Assembly: GCF_900496995.4 (NCBI RefSeq)
Contig: NC_044027.1
Location: 8,022,743-8,086,742, forward strand
Direction: 5' to 3'
Source: Aquila chrysaetos chrysaetos
Lineage: Eukaryota; Chordata; Aves; Accipitriformes; Accipitridae
DNA: 64,000 nt
Each line of letters starts with the position of its first letter. Positions within the stretch are counted from its first letter, which is position 1. Shown one piece after another: positions 45,701-56,500 of this stretch. The position numbers and the translations under genes were made by a program. The notes beneath the pieces are model-generated. The model was given only the letters and a program-made list of their open reading frames with translations, had not been told where the DNA came from and ran no database searches.

Positions 45701-48700
45701 CATCCCCTACTGTGCTGGCACGACCCCGCAGTGCCAGGGCTGTCTCCAGCCGCAAGAGCTTTGCCTCAGGTATTCAGGAAGAGAAGAAATAATTAAAGAA
45801 AAAAAAAAAAAGAAAAAAGAAAACCAGATGCCATATGCCATTTCCTCAGTGCTGCCCGCCCAAACCTGCCACTGGGTCTGCATCACCAGCCCTGGCTCGG
45901 CTGGGTGTGTGCCCACCCATACTGGGGACCCCAGGCTGTCCCTGATGCTACCCCATGCCAAAAAGCACCTCGCTGCTCTTCGCAGCTCGAACCACCCACT
46001 TTCAGTCTTGTTTATCAGGTTTTGCTCAAGCAAATACCAACAGGCTTGGTACCTGCCCAGAGCCCACTGGGGCTGGGGCAGGGGTTGGATTTTTTAAATT
46101 CCTTTTTTACTAGCTGGGCTCTGAGATTTGGCACATCACGACGGGTGAAACAGCCAGTGGTCAGGGCCACGGTGCAGAGCGCCGCCGCAAGCAGGTTGGC
46201 AGGGCTGGCCCCATGCAGGCATGGTGTGCTAACTTTGGGTGCGCAGTGTGGCGGCTCCACCGGTGAGGGGGACCCCTCCTCGCATCCCCTGGGACACCAC
46301 AATGGGCAGCGTGGCACAGTGCCGGACCCTTGCTGTGCCAGCGCCACAGGGGATGGGCAGCCCTGACACCGCTGCTGTGCCTGCGCTGGCGTGGGCTGTG
46401 CCCTGCAGTGCAGGGGGTTTTACAGCTCTGCTCCAAGCACAGATCCACCTGAAGCCCTGAGCAGCCTCGAGGGAAGGATTCGGGTCCAGCTCTCTCCTCC
46501 TGGCAATGATCAGGCACCAACCGATCAGTGGGGCCGTGTCTGCCAGGGCGTCTGCCTGCCCAGTGAGCCATGGCAAAGTAGAGCCATGACCACCGGCGAG
46601 CTCTCCCTGCAGACCCATTGCTGCTGGCAGGGAGGTGGAAGAGGGCAGTCCACCTCCCCCCGCCAAGCACCCAAGGAGCTGCCAGGCCAAGGGCCAGCAC
46701 GGCCACGCCAGCACAGCTCGGCCATCTGTGAGCAGCCACACGCTCCCGCATGCTCCCACTGCTGAGCTGCAAATAAAACCCTGGAGCAGCAGCTCCCCAG
46801 AAAAGCACCGCTGTGCCCACTGGGGCCAGATGCTCTTTGGCAAAGCCAAAGCCCTCCCACACCTCACCGCTGTCCCACACTGCCAGAGACATTTTCCAGC
46901 CTTTGGTAAAGATGCACCAGCACGATTTTGCTGATTAAACACCCTCAGGCAGCTCAGAAGCAGCAGTGGCAGCAGCAGCACAGGCAGCTTCGCTCGGGGT
47001 GGGGAGTCCATCCACCCTGCCCCCACCATCCAGCCTTAGCGCTCCCACCAGCCCATCACCCTGAAATGGGGGTTTGGGGACACAGCCACTTATCAGCAGG
47101 TGCCAGGGGCTATAGGGACCGACCTTTACGGCTTCCCAACGGCTCACAAGTGTGGCAGGCAGCCCGCATCCCCGCAGACATGCAAGGTGAGAGGTAGGCG
47201 GAAAAGCAGGGGCTGCCTGACCCCGCTCCGCTTGGGCTGTGCCCGCAGCTGCGCCTGCGCTGACTCAGCTGCCACTGGTGATAAAGACCTGTGGGACATC
47301 ATGTCCTGCCAGGGCAGAGAGCCCAGAAACTGGGGGGGGCCCCCCATGAGCTGAGAAAATGGGGGGCCGCATCCCAGGGCTCCTGGAAAAGGGCTGCGGA
47401 CGGTGCCAAAACAGCTGGACCCAGAGATTTCTTTTGGGTTTTATCCTCCGCAGGAGGCAGCCTGCTCAGGGAAACCTCCTCTCCAGCCAGGAAGTCAAGA
47501 ATTATGGCCGCAGGATGGGTCGCGTTGCCAGCAGCTTACCGGGGCCGCCCCCTCTCCCGGCTTAGTGGGTGGCTGGGAAATAATCCCCAACAGATGTGAG
47601 ACGATGAGCTCCCCGAGGCAGAGCTGCTCCTCCAGCACGCAAGAGCCACGGGTTCCCCAGGAGCGCTCCTCTGCAGACCCCCAGCTGAGCCCAGACAGCA
47701 CCCATGGGTGCTATGGCTGCAAAGCAAGAGCAGCGGCTTCCCCACCTTTTGCCCTCCACCTCTGACACTGTCTCATTTCTATAGGAAGGGAACAGGGGTC
47801 AGGAGCCTGGGGGACCCCTGTGCCACAATGAGCCAGGGTCCCCGCCAGCATACCAGCTGACATGTCACCTCTAATGCCACCCACCTGAAGCGATGGGTCC
47901 CCCCCACCAAAGAGCAAACCTTCCTCCCGCAAAGGCCTTGCCCACCTCCATCTGTGCAGAAGAGACCCCAGCAACACACCATGGGGTGCACCGGTTAGGG
48001 CAGGCAGCTGCCAGATCGAGGTGCTCCGGGACAGGAAGAGGCAGGGACTGACTGGGACCTGCTCCGGCTGCGCTTCCTTCCTCCAATTCAAAGTGCACTC
48101 CAGGTACTTAATGGCCAGTTTTTTCCCGTTACAATTATTGTTAGCTCACAAAGCGGCTAATTACAGGCCTGCTGCCGCCATTCGGTGCTGTGGTCACCCC
48201 GTGGCAGCAGCAGTCGGTAAAGCCCAGGCAAGGCCATAGAGGTGGGGGACACAGAAGGGAGATGCCCCAGCACTGGCAGCAGCACTGGGGCCATGCCCTG
48301 GGGTTTTGGGGGGCAGCCACTCACCCATTGGGGACCAGACCCAGAGCTCCCTGTGGGGACGAAGCACCAGGGCACCGTGTTTATGGGATTAATGCAGGGA
48401 TGGGACCAAGGGCAGCTCCTGTCCCCAGTGCCCAGGGACCCAGTGCCTTGCACGTAGGGTAAAGCCACCCTGTCACCCCTCCTGTCCCTGGCACCCCCAT
48501 CACCCCATCAACCCTCTTGTCCCCAGCACCCCCCCATCAACCTTCCTGTTCCTAGTGCCCCTGTCATGCTATCACCCCTCCTGTCCCCATCACACCAGCA
48601 ACCCCATGACCCTTCCTGCCCCCATTGTCCCTGCCACACTGTCAACCCTCCTGTCCCTGGCACACCCACTACCCCTGTCACCCCTTACTATCTCCAACAT

Positions 48701-51700
48701 CCCTATCACCCCTCTAGTCTCTAGCACCATCAACTTCCCTGTCCCCAGTGCCCCTATCACAGTCACCCCTCCTGTCCCCAGCATCCGCATAACCCCTCCT
48801 GCTCCCAGCGCCCCCCCCCAAGCGTGTGGCAGAGCTAAGCTGATTACCTCCCTTAATACCCCCATGGCCCAGAAGAGCCATTTCAGGCAAATGTCCCAGA
48901 CTCATCTTCCCCTTTGCGCTGCGGTAAGGACCCAGGTGCCCCTGGGGATCGAGGGGTCCCTGGGGAGGGGGGCGGTTCTGCAGGGCCATGGCAGCCCCAG
49001 GGAGGCCCCTCCGGGTAGCGCAGCCCCAGGGTCAGGCCAGCATCCCGCTCCAGACCCTCGAGACTGCCTGTGGACCCCAAACCCGTGCTCAGAGCTTCCA
49101 GGGAAACTGCGGATCCGAAAGGCCTGACCCTGCACAGAGTAACCGCAACATCTCCCAGGCTCCAGGACCACGGTCTCCCCACCCCGAGCCCCAGCTCTCC
49201 CCACACCGGCACCCACAAGGCACGGCTGGGGCGCACACATGTTTGTGGGTCCCCAGCAAGCTGCAGCGAAAGAAGAGGAGGGACTTTCACCGTGTCTCTT
49301 CCATAAACCATAAACTTTTCCTTGATGCTGACAATGTCAGGAATTGGGATCATGGAGATAGGGGGCCTCTTCCCAGCTGTTCCCCGTCCCCAGGCCTGCG
49401 GATGGAGCCCTGCCTAGGTCCCTGGTGCAGGTACTGGCCCACGGAGCCCTGTGGGATGCTCATGCACCACGTCCCCAGCTCCTCCCACACCTCGCCTACC
49501 CATGAGGGCTCATTTCTCACAGTGGAAGCCAGCCCAGCAAATGTAACCCCAGAGAACATGGGGGAAACATTATCTCCAAGAATAAAATCACACAGATAAT
49601 TAAACTCAGGAGCAACATGCAGCTCTCAGGGAAGCAGCACCCCAGTTGCCATGCAGGAAACACGGTCTGCACCAGCGTGGCAGAGGACACCCTGACGTGC
49701 AGCCGCAGGGGGGTTCAAAGGGACAGTGTGGCTGCACGCTGCTGAGCAGGACCATCGCCCAGCATTGCCACCGCTACCACGGGGACTCAGATGACCTTCT
49801 CTGTGTCTCAGGAAAAAGCTGGGGCTAGAAATATCTGCTTTCTGCAGACCAACCCGTGTGATGTCGGGGGGCTCAGAGACCACCCCCTGCTCACCCACTG
49901 GGCAGAGCCCTGGGAAGCTCAGCAGGGCAACCAGTTCCTTGCAAGTGCCACGGGCGCAGCACCGGGCACCACTGTGATGCTCTCAAGAGCGGCTTGGAGT
50001 TGCCCCAGCTTCAGCATTCAGGATTATGGTCCCTGGGGACAGCTCGCTGCATCTCGACCCCACCGCAGCTCCCTCCCCAGCGCGGTGATTGCAAAGCAAG
50101 CAAATTTAAAGCCAAGAGATGGACAATCCCACTGCACGCTGAGCCGTGAGGACTTCACAGAGGATGGCTTCTGCCTTACCATGCCCAGCTCTGGATCTTG
50201 AGAAGTCCCTGCACCACTGGAGAGCTGGGGCAGCCGCTATCAGCACCAACATCCGTGCTCCCACCCGCATCCCTGAGGAGCGGCATGAGGAGGAAAGGCA
50301 GCGAGGAGCCAGCAGTTTACATGTGGCCAAATGGGTCACTTGGACTAGAAAGGACCACTCATTTTTTGCTGAACAGCTTCTCCAGGCATTTCTGATGCAA
50401 AGTGCTGGCTGTCGCAGCAGGGCCGGGGTTTTCAGACTTATTAAAAAAAAAAAGAGGTTCTTGCCCGTCATCCCACTTGGAAAATCTTTTTTTGTTTATA
50501 ATAATAATAATAGATTAAATTTGGCAACCAAATTACTCAAGACGGGGTGAGAAGTCCAACTCTCACTAATGCTCCAGGAAATGCAGCCAGAAAACAGGCA
50601 AGGAAGCGTTTCTGCCTGCAGCTGGGTGCACTGGATAGACACATGGGGAAAAAACACAACCAAGGAGTACCAGCCAAAACTAAACCACCACTGCACCACC
50701 TCCAAAGCCAGCTGCTGCCCTTCCTCCAACTTGGATGAGGCCTTCAGCAAGATGAGGATGTCACTGTGCTACGTGCTGCTGCATCCCAGGAGATGGCATC
50801 TATTGCAGGGGCCTCTGGGTTGCAGCACCAGCAGATGAAGGTGGGGAGAAGGAGATGCCAGCCCCCATTTGAAGAAGCTTTGCTGAAGCCACAGAGGCAG
50901 AAGGATGTGGGTATGGTGGTCCAGGACCTTCTCCCCCATCTCTCTCCTTGTCAGGAGCCAGCTTCACCAGCTTCACCCTGGAGCAGGAGCTCTGGAGCAG
51001 CAGAGAAAGCTGAGCTCTGCCCCATCTGCCCAGGAAGGGAAATTATAGAATGGGAAGAATCTGCCAACGTTTCCCCTGCCTTGCTGCACTCAGGGAGGAA
51101 GGCTGCAGGGACAGGACAGTGACTCCTTTCCCTGCCCAGCATGCCAGGGATGCTCCTTCAGGCACCCCAGCCATCCCAGCCATCCCCAGAAGGAACCAGC
51201 CCAGAGCTCCCCACTGCCACGTGCCACACAAACCCAACCTCCTGGCAGTGGGATACTGCCGTCGGCACTTCTAGGCGGTATGACGATTACATGATTGCAA
51301 ACAGCGCAAAGAAACCGTCCCCAGCTTTTGCTTGCAGGAAAGAGGTTGAGCCGGCCATCCCAAGCCCGCGTGTGCCAAGAGCATGCGATAACCCAGCTGC
51401 TGGAGCAGGCTGCTGCCGGCGGAGTGAGGCCCCTTGCGCTTTCCTTGTCTCCAGCAGCCCCCCGGGACTGGGAAGGGGAGGGGAAAGGGAAACTCTCCTA
51501 CCACCCCCCTGCGACAGCCCACAGGCACAGCCACCCTCAGCAGTCCCTGGTGTGGTCCCTCCCCAGCAGCACTGGTCGGCCAGCTTATCCCACCCCAATC
51601 CCTTAAATTCAGAGGCAGCGGAGATTATGCTGGATGGCCGGCGCCTGCATCAGAGCCACCCGGATCTCCTTCCCCCCATCGCAGCCTGCATCACCGGCAC

Positions 51701-53341
51701 CGCCAGCTGGGCCACCCTGCCCTCGACACGTGGGAAGCGGGAGAGCGCAGGAGCATCCCCACGTCCGCCTCCAGCACGGAAAGACCCGGATGTTTTGAAC
51801 CGCTGGGAGATTTAAAAAAAATATTGCACCCTCTTGCCCTGCCTCAGAGCAGGCAGGAGCACGGTGAGGCTGCACCGTCCCTGGCTGATGGGAGGCTGCC
51901 TGCGCAGCGTCTGCCGAGCCAGAGCAGGGAGAACAATATTGGATCCGCAAACAATGCTGGGAGCGAGGAGGCACTCCCCGACTCCTGCAGCCAGTGAGGC
52001 GGAAAGCACCTGCCTGGAGACACGCTGTCCTGCAGGCAGGGACACCGCACCTCCCCGCCGGTGTGACCAGCTGGTGTGAGCAGAGGCGGGCAGCCCCCAG
52101 GTTTCCCCACAGGCAGGAATGCTCAGGGCTGGTTGGGGTTTTCGGAGTCATGGTGTTTATGCCCATCGCGGCCCCATGCACCCCAGCAGTGGGCACAGAG
52201 CAAGGGGACACAGCGCACGTCCAGTGCCAGACCCAGCAGGAGGGGAAATGCACTAATCTAGAGCCCAAAACTAAAAAAACAGACCAGAACCAAAACCTAA
52301 ACCCCCAAAACAACCCTTAAGAAAACAGAAAGAAGGCCAAAAGCAGTGCTGCTGGGAGGGAAATGAAAGCCACGCATTTTTTCTGCCCTGGGAGAGAGGG
52401 GAAACGCCTCTGTCACTGATTCAGCCCTGTGGTGCGATACTGCTGCGGCTCCCCTCGAGGGAGCGAGGCCAGGCAGGTGAGCAAACAGGGCGCTGCCGGC
52501 CTGGGGCTCCATGAGATGGCTCGGTCACCACAGCAGCTTTATTTGAGATTTTTTTTTGTTTGTTTTGGTGTTTTTTAATTTTTTTCCCCAATAAAGGTGC
52601 TTTGTGAGGGCCACCGCGTAGGGCCGCTTTCACAAGTCCATGCTCTCTCCCCGCTCCAGGATCAGGCCGTATATCTGTGGGTACCTCCCGCCACCCCACA
52701 CTGCTGCTGGGGACCAGTCCGGTGCCGATGCCACCCGCTGCCAGGGCTCCTGCCTGCAGCAGCGGGCAGGAGGATGATGGCACGGGCAGGAGGGCGATGG
52801 CACGGTGCTGCCCGTCCCCGGGGAGTGCAGAGGGGCCTGGCCAGGAGCCGGGTGGGGTGGGAGAAACCCCGTGGGGCTGCGGAGAGGGGAGCCCACGGGC
52901 CTTTTCCCACCTTGCTTTCAGGCCGTGGGGATACGTGGACCATGCTACCCGGGGGGAAAGGATGCTGAGCGGTTCCTAAGCCACGGCAGCTTCCCTGTGC
53001 CCCCCCCCGCCGCGGGACGCTGGGTGGGGTGGGCACAGGAGCAGCAGTGTAGGGAAGGACCCGCTGCCCCCTCCCAGGGGCCCGAGCACCCACGGAGGCT
53101 GAGCCCACGTAGGGGTGGGGATGGGGGGGGGCGAGGGACGGACAACCGCACCGGGCTCACCGTGAGAGGACCCACGCGGGTCCCTTGGGAAGGGGTCACA
53201 GACACGGGGCGGGGGGGCGGAGGGGAGCGACACGGAGACGCACTCACCGGCACGGGCGAGGCGCAGGCGGCAGGCCCCGAGGGCGGCGAGCAGCAGCAGC
53301 AACGCTCCGCGGCGGGCGGCAGCGCCCCGGACCGCCACCAT
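18670..53341 (-). CDS. NPDC1: NPDC1, neural proliferation differentiation and control 1, nine coding exons
   Basis: NPDC1 is a single-pass type I membrane protein of neurons linked to reduced proliferation during differentiation. Coding exons on the minus strand are 53341-53248, 27638-27495, 21294-21187, 21044-20880, 20753-20687, 20237-20153, 20000-19921, 19802-19706 and 18747-18670. They total 918 bases, giving 305 residues against 325 in human. All junctions are GT/AG with matching phases (1,1,1,1,2,0,2,0). Domains in order: signal peptide (about 1-31), Cys-rich ectodomain (about 35-79), Ser/Thr/Pro-rich stem, transmembrane helix (about 172-191), and cytosolic tail with the conserved acidic motif 'SSDEENEDGDFTVYECPGLA' and 'TGEMEVRNPLFD'. 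Intron 1 is 25.6 kb because it contains an antisense endogenous retrovirus. The other introns are short. The coding sequence is intact. Confidence 0.95.
19706..19802 (-). CDS. NPDC1: NPDC1 coding exon 8 (acidic motif)
   Basis: It carries 'SASSDEENEDGDFTVYECPG', the near-invariant acidic cytosolic motif of the family. GTATG donor, phase 0 end. Confidence 0.96.
19921..20000 (-). CDS. NPDC1: NPDC1 coding exon 7
   Basis: It encodes 'PGDKTLAQSAQMYHYQHQKQ' and 'QMLSME', a conserved His/Gln-rich cytosolic segment. GTAAG donor, phase 2 end. Confidence 0.95.
20153..20237 (-). CDS. NPDC1: NPDC1 coding exon 6 (juxtamembrane cytosolic)
   Basis: It encodes 'LQKEVRLAQKADYSAQRAAS', matching the 'LQREIRLTQKADYATAKA' of the human protein. 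GTAAGG donor, phase 0 end. Confidence 0.95.
20687..20753 (-). CDS. NPDC1: NPDC1 coding exon 5 (transmembrane helix)
   Basis: It encodes 'LIMVCTVAGLSALIVAAVCW' and then CR, a hydrophobic span ending in the conserved WCR stop-transfer edge. It ends in phase 2 at a GTGAG donor. Confidence 0.95.
20880..21044 (-). CDS. NPDC1: NPDC1 coding exon 4 (extracellular stem)
   Basis: A Thr/Pro-rich segment ending 'VSPIPSNDDMVLG', probably O-glycosylated stem. It is the least conserved exon and was assigned by open frame, splice sites and phase. Confidence 0.88.
21187..21294 (-). CDS. NPDC1: NPDC1 coding exon 3
   Basis: It encodes 'IPSLDEKIDFLVDVLARQEA', matching the 'EDEIDFLAQELARKE' helix of human NPDC1. 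The donor is GTAAGT. Phase 1 at both ends. Confidence 0.93.
22868..22985. repeat. Minisatellite, GGGGACAGCCCTGTGCCCA-like unit
   Basis: Four to five imperfect units of about 25-30 bases built on 'ggggacagcc', in NPDC1 intron 2. Confidence 0.75.
24704..24793. repeat. Perfect 44-bp inverted repeat with 2-base spacer
   Basis: The left arm 24704-24747 and right arm 24750-24793 are exact reverse complements separated by 'ag'. Pairing stops abruptly outside the arms. It lies in NPDC1 intron 2 with no coding overlap. Transcribed from either strand it would form a 44-bp perfect hairpin. It could be a genuine fold-back duplication, a young inverted-repeat element or an assembly fold-back artefact. 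Confidence 0.95.
25136..25330. repeat. Minisatellite, about 55-60 base unit (GAGGATGCTACCGCGG)
   Basis: 'gaggatgctaccgcgg', 'gaggacactaccatgg', 'gaggatgctacggtga' and 'gaggatgctaccgcgg' recur with a shared 'ctccctgacaaagccggg'-like second half. About three to four diverged copies in NPDC1 intron 2. Confidence 0.8.
27495..27638 (-). CDS. NPDC1: NPDC1 coding exon 2 (Cys-rich ectodomain)
   Basis: It encodes 'SCPRSLDCALQRREFCPPGS' and 'GTCGPCLPPFREDNRGRC'. Spacing of the six cysteines matches the human NPDC1 ectodomain. Acceptor CAG ends at 27639 and the donor GTAGG begins at 27494. Phase 1 at both ends. Confidence 0.95.
27865..27930 (+). mobile_element. CR1 LINE 3' end fragment
   Basis: 'gatgatccttacaggttcct' then 'tccaac' and 'tctatgattttatga' match the conserved 3' tail of avian CR1 retrotransposons, ending in the TCTATGA repeat. 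Only the last 65 or so bases are recognisable. Confidence 0.75.
28010..28150. repeat. Minisatellite, about 41-base unit
   Basis: Three to four copies built on 'gggatgctccaag', 'cccagggtgccaccat'. Units are well conserved, suggesting recent expansion. Confidence 0.85.
30156..31336 (+). repeat. 5' LTR of the endogenous retrovirus
   Basis: 1181 bases, starting TGTGGAATAA and ending GCAACA. A TATA-like TATAAAA lies near 30737 and an AATAAA near 31040, bracketing U3/R. The last 736 bases differ from the 3' LTR at only two positions (near 30658 and 30951). A block at about 30408-30502 has no counterpart in the 3' LTR. Confidence 0.95.
31346..31363 (+). promoter_or_regulatory. Candidate retroviral primer-binding site
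   Basis: TGGTGTCA begins nine bases after the 5' LTR. The first eight bases would pair with a leucine-type tRNA 3' end; the following bases diverge, so the tRNA assignment is tentative. Confidence 0.45.
31368..32297 (+). pseudogene. Retroviral gag remnant
   Basis: One reading frame runs from ATG 31368 to 32297 with in-frame stops at 31689-31691 (TGA), 32016-32018 (TGA) and 32295-32297 (TAG). Its N-terminal part is Lys/Glu-rich and predicted coiled-coil-like. The segment after the second stop, with 'RLTSLIRGLPDCLKMFV', looks like a capsid region. Order and position after the primer site support gag. No zinc knuckle is evident. It is not expected to yield a full protein. Confidence 0.75.
32721..35760 (+). 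pseudogene. Retroviral pol remnant (protease, RT, RNase H, integrase)
   Basis: Protease is marked by 'LIDTGAQTS' (about 32833). Reverse transcriptase shows 'FNRLPQGYKH' and the active-site 'YIDD' (about 33613-33624). RNase H-like sequence follows (about 34490-34880), then integrase with 'GSHFTA' and 'YYPQANSITERTNG' (about 35320-35460). The frame changes several times (for example near 33000, 33540 and 34600). Stops interrupt it at 33957, 34209 and 35008, among others. All enzyme domains are therefore non-functional as they stand. Confidence 0.9.
35829..39600 (+). pseudogene. Retroviral env remnant, interrupted by a nested LTR
   Basis: A hydrophobic leader-like stretch 'ILSLILAIVLFYCVWVC' (about 35905-35955) is followed by a Cys- and N-glycosylation-rich surface region built of three related modules (about 36130-36415, 36450-36840, 36900-37300). 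A transmembrane-subunit-like segment follows (37600-39600). The nested LTR at 37998-38938 splits it. Stops and frameshifts are numerous. A hydrophobic stretch near 39565-39605 may be the old membrane anchor. The env assignment rests on position and glycoprotein character. Confidence 0.7.
37998..38938 (+). mobile_element. Solo LTR nested inside the env remnant
   Basis: The GC-rich block starts TGTTTTGG and ends ACCACA(GT). It is flanked by a 6-base direct duplication ATAAGG (37992-37997 and 38939-38944). The env reading resumes after it. It resembles a common bird LTR family I recall from passerine genomes. Six-base duplication suggests a class II (ERVK-like) integrase. The exact 3' end (38936 or 38938) is uncertain. 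Confidence 0.85.
39749..40976 (+). repeat. 3' LTR of the endogenous retrovirus
   Basis: 1228 bases, same ends as the 5' LTR. It carries its own unmatched block at about 40001-40152 and several changes in the next 60 bases, then is nearly identical to the 5' copy through to the end. Confidence 0.95.
40977..53000. other. Remainder of NPDC1 intron 1, no genes seen
   Basis: Long open frames here (up to 372 codons at 44250-45368) are compositional and lack domains or splice structure. A minisatellite lies at 48465-48820. The T-rich run at 52545-52590 is next to an AATAAA at about 52590 on +, without a gene to go with it. Confidence 0.55.
48465..48820. repeat. C-rich minisatellite, about 30-base unit (CACCCCTCCTGTCCCCAG)
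   Basis: 'cacccctcctgtccc(c/t)' with 'ccccatcacc' recurs over about 350 bases with many substitutions; roughly ten units. Confidence 0.8.
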
Positions 53342-53560
53342 CCTCCACCGACACGGGCGGGCGTGGGGGCCGGCGGCTGCGGGCGGTGGCGGGAGCGGCG
53401 GGAGGGGCGGGGCGCGGCGGCGGGCGGGGCCCGCCCCCCCCCACCCCCGCCGCCAGAGCCCGCCCCCCTCCCCGCCGGGCCCCGCCCCTCCTGCACCAAT
53501 CGCGGCTGGGCCGCTGGAGCCTTCATCCCTGCCAGCATCCTAGCCGACCTCTCCACGGAC
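53200..53560. promoter_or_regulatory. NPDC1 promoter CpG island
   Basis: Dense CpG and several GC boxes (GGGGCGGGG types at about 53401-53500) lie just upstream of the NPDC1 start codon, with a CCAAT motif near 53495. No TATA box. The transcription start is unresolved. Confidence 0.7.
53248..53341 (-). CDS. NPDC1: NPDC1 coding exon 1 (signal peptide)
   Basis: It encodes 'MVAVRGAAARRGALLLLLAA' and 11 more residues: a basic n-region and Leu/Ala core typical of a cleavable signal. The GTGAG donor starts at 53247 and the exon ends in phase 1. Exon 1 is assigned to NPDC1 because its phase joins exon 2 and its strand and CpG-island setting fit; the intron of 25.6 kb makes transcript evidence desirable. 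Confidence 0.82.
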
Positions 53561-56500
53561 CTCCCCTCCTCCATGGGGCTCGGGAGGGGGGGTGGATCCC
53601 TCAGAGGGGGACCGGGGGTGATGGCCACGTCCCCGCTGATGGCCAAATTGCGGGGTGGGGGGGGGGCTGTGGCGTTGGGTCCCTTTGTAGGCACCAAGGC
53701 CACCTAAACCGGGCTTATCCTGTCATCCTCCCCCCCCGAACCACCCTCCTTTCAACACGAGCGTTTTCCAAAACGCTGGCCTGGGGCAGCCGCTCTGAGC
53801 ACTGGTTAGCTTGGTGGCATTGCTATTTTGTGTGGAGTCCTCTCTAGGTGCCAGGTGGGAGAGATGCCATCAAATCTCGAAACCAGAAATGCAGCCTGCA
53901 TGCAGGGAGGTGAGGAGTGTGGGGCAGCAGAGATGCTGTTTCTGCCCAGCTCCAGGAGCAGAGGTCAGGGGAAACTGGTGGATGTTGGGATCCGGTTACT
54001 GCCCCAGTCCCGCAGGAATGGTATAAACTGGGGACGAGGGGCTGGAAAATCCCACGTGTGGGTTGTGTTGCTGCTGGGGCAATGCCCGGGCTGATGGCAG
54101 GAGCTGTCATGTCCCTGCCTGCCAGGCAGCTGCGTCACCTGCCTGCGAGCGCTGAGTTTGTCAGACCTCAGCTGCAGCCACCAGCCTTGGATAGAGCCGT
54201 GCATGGCCGAAACACCCCCTCCCTTCCTGGTCACAGCCACATCCCTGAGTCCCTGCAGGGTGAGCTCCCTTCCAAACCCTCCTCATGTACACTGGATTAG
54301 TCCCACCTCTGTAGAGTTTGTTTTCCAACCCTTGGGTCCTCCTCAGAGCACAAACATCCCAGCCAGCTGCAGGACAGTGGGTGCTCAGCAGAGATGTGCC
54401 TCCACAGCTGCCAGCTCCAGGGACGCCCCACAGACAGCCCAGTTACGCTGACCGCCATGCCCGGCAGCGATCCCAGGTTATCGTCCCCAGCGTCCCTGTG
54501 AGCTGCAGAGCAGCTCAGGGCTGTGCGAGCATTTCTCCCTGGAGTCAGGGGATGCCGAGGCAGGCAGCTTTGCAAAACCGAGGCATCCGATTTCCCACCC
54601 TGTGCTCCAGGCATGGACCTGAGACCTTGGCAAGAGCAAGACGACGTGATGTTCGACAGGACCCGCTGTCCGGGATCCCGCTGGCCAACATGTGCTGCCT
54701 TTTCAGTCCCTAATTCTTGGTGGAGGGATTCCCATGGCCAGTGCCCTGCCACGTGTCTGGGCTCAGCCCCAGCCAACGGTGCTCGTGGCAGGAGCCCCGT
54801 TAGAGCGTCAGTGGTGCCCTGGCAGGCTGTCAGCCTGCTCCGTGGCTTTCCAAGGTTTGCTGAGAGTGAGAAACTGGGGGTGCAGTGTGCCGGGGATGCT
54901 GGGCTGGGCTGGGCTTTGGCAAGGCCTGCCGCCTGCCCACGGCTTTCACTGACACCAAGGCTGTACAGGAAGGTACAGGCAAAGATGGGTGACAGAATGG
55001 AGTGGGGCCAGCCATGGGGACAATGCTCTTTGCAGCCTTGTCATCTGCCTCCAGCAGAATAGATATCTCTTAAGATTTTCTTTCTTCCTTAATTTCCTTG
55101 GTCTTTCGCTCCTGTCAGCTGTCCGGGATTTTACTTCCAAAGGAAAGACCTGCATTTTCTTTGCTCCCTGGTTTGCTGGAGCTCTGTACTCATTAATTGC
55201 TTCTCAATTTTAACATGCACCTCCGGGACCAGCAAGCGCACTAGGCAATGGTGCCAGGAGAACCAGGGCAAGTGCCCACACCAGGGCCAGTAACCACATC
55301 TTTAACCTGCTGCTTTTTGGTGTGCAGGAAGGTGGGGTTGGAGGGCTACTGGAATGGATACTGGGCCAAACCAAAGGGTTACTGGGACTAACTGGTCCCA
55401 TTTATGCTGATACAAATCCTTAATAAACTCACTGATTTTAATACACTCTGAAAGAGCCAAACTTTTCTTCTGCCCTGCGTTGTCCCTGTTACCAGGTGAC
55501 AGAGACGCCAACCTCAGCTGGTGGGCAAAGTCCTTGCTAGGTCCTGTCCTCACGTGTCACCGACCCAGCACCTCTGGCTGCACCCAGGGGACTGGTGCTC
55601 CCAGCCACGGGTGCCCTTGTGCAGCATGAGGGTGTCATCGCACTGCCAGAGCTTGGCACCTCCAGGGCACTGTCTGGCTGGGACCCCTCACCCACAAGGC
55701 TGGGGCAGGTCCCCAGGCACTGCAGGTGACCTGGCCCCACTGGGGCTGTGCACCCTCAATGGGGTGGTTGGTGCCCCTGCCCCACCATGGGCTCTCCAGA
55801 GCCCCATAGCTGCTGGGGGTTCCCCTCTTGGTGTCAGGGCCAGGTGCTGGCTCCTGGTGGGGGTGAGGACCACAGGGACCAGATCTGCAGCGGTGATGAG
55901 TTACATAGCTGACATGGCCCACAGATCCACAGCATGGCTGTGGCCAGGAGCAACCATAAGCCACCTGTGGCAAATGGCTGGGAACCAGCAACAGGCCTGT
56001 GCAGAGGCAAACCCAGCAAGTGCTGGGCCAGCCCAGGGGTGCTGGGGCCAGGGCAGCCCCGAGTGGGGGCACTTGGGCAAGCGGGTCTGCGGGCGAGGCG
56101 GGTGGGGATGGTGGTACAACTGCTTCCCTGTGTGCACATCAAGCCTGTGGCCACCCGGCTGGGTGGGACCAAATGGGAGGTAACTGGGGGGGCACTGGTG
56201 TGTGTCCAGGGGAGTCTGTAAGTCCTGGCAAGGCAGGGAGGAGACCCCTGCCCCATGCTGCCTACCTGGACAGGGGATGTCTGAGAGCCCTAAGCACCTC
56301 TGCAAGGGTCCCAGCACTCCCCAGCATCACACCCAGCCATGGGGCAGGCTCACCATCTCTCCATTTGGGAGCAAGTGGGTGGGGAGGCAGAGGAGGGGGC
56401 CATGGGAGCCAGCCCTGAGCGCAGTGGGGCTGCAGAGCAGGGAGCTGAGCTGGATCCTCCAGCACTGACTCACTGGGGGCGAGTGGGGCTGGCGATGAGG

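Larger units (their letters stand above)
27639..53247 (-). other. NPDC1 intron 1, 25.6 kb, repeat-loaded
   Basis: The intron contains a CR1 tail, a minisatellite, the 10.8 kb retrovirus and long non-repetitive GC-rich stretches (28.2-30.15 kb and 41-53 kb). I found no convincing exon in these. Small repeats seen include a (GACAGCAGA)n stretch near 44168-44198, CACCGAC-type units near 43800-43870 and A- or T-rich runs near 45790 and 52545-52590. Confidence 0.7.

Noticed and set aside
48555..49127. 190-codon Pro/Thr-rich frame on +
   Set aside because: Its first half is the translated C-rich minisatellite.
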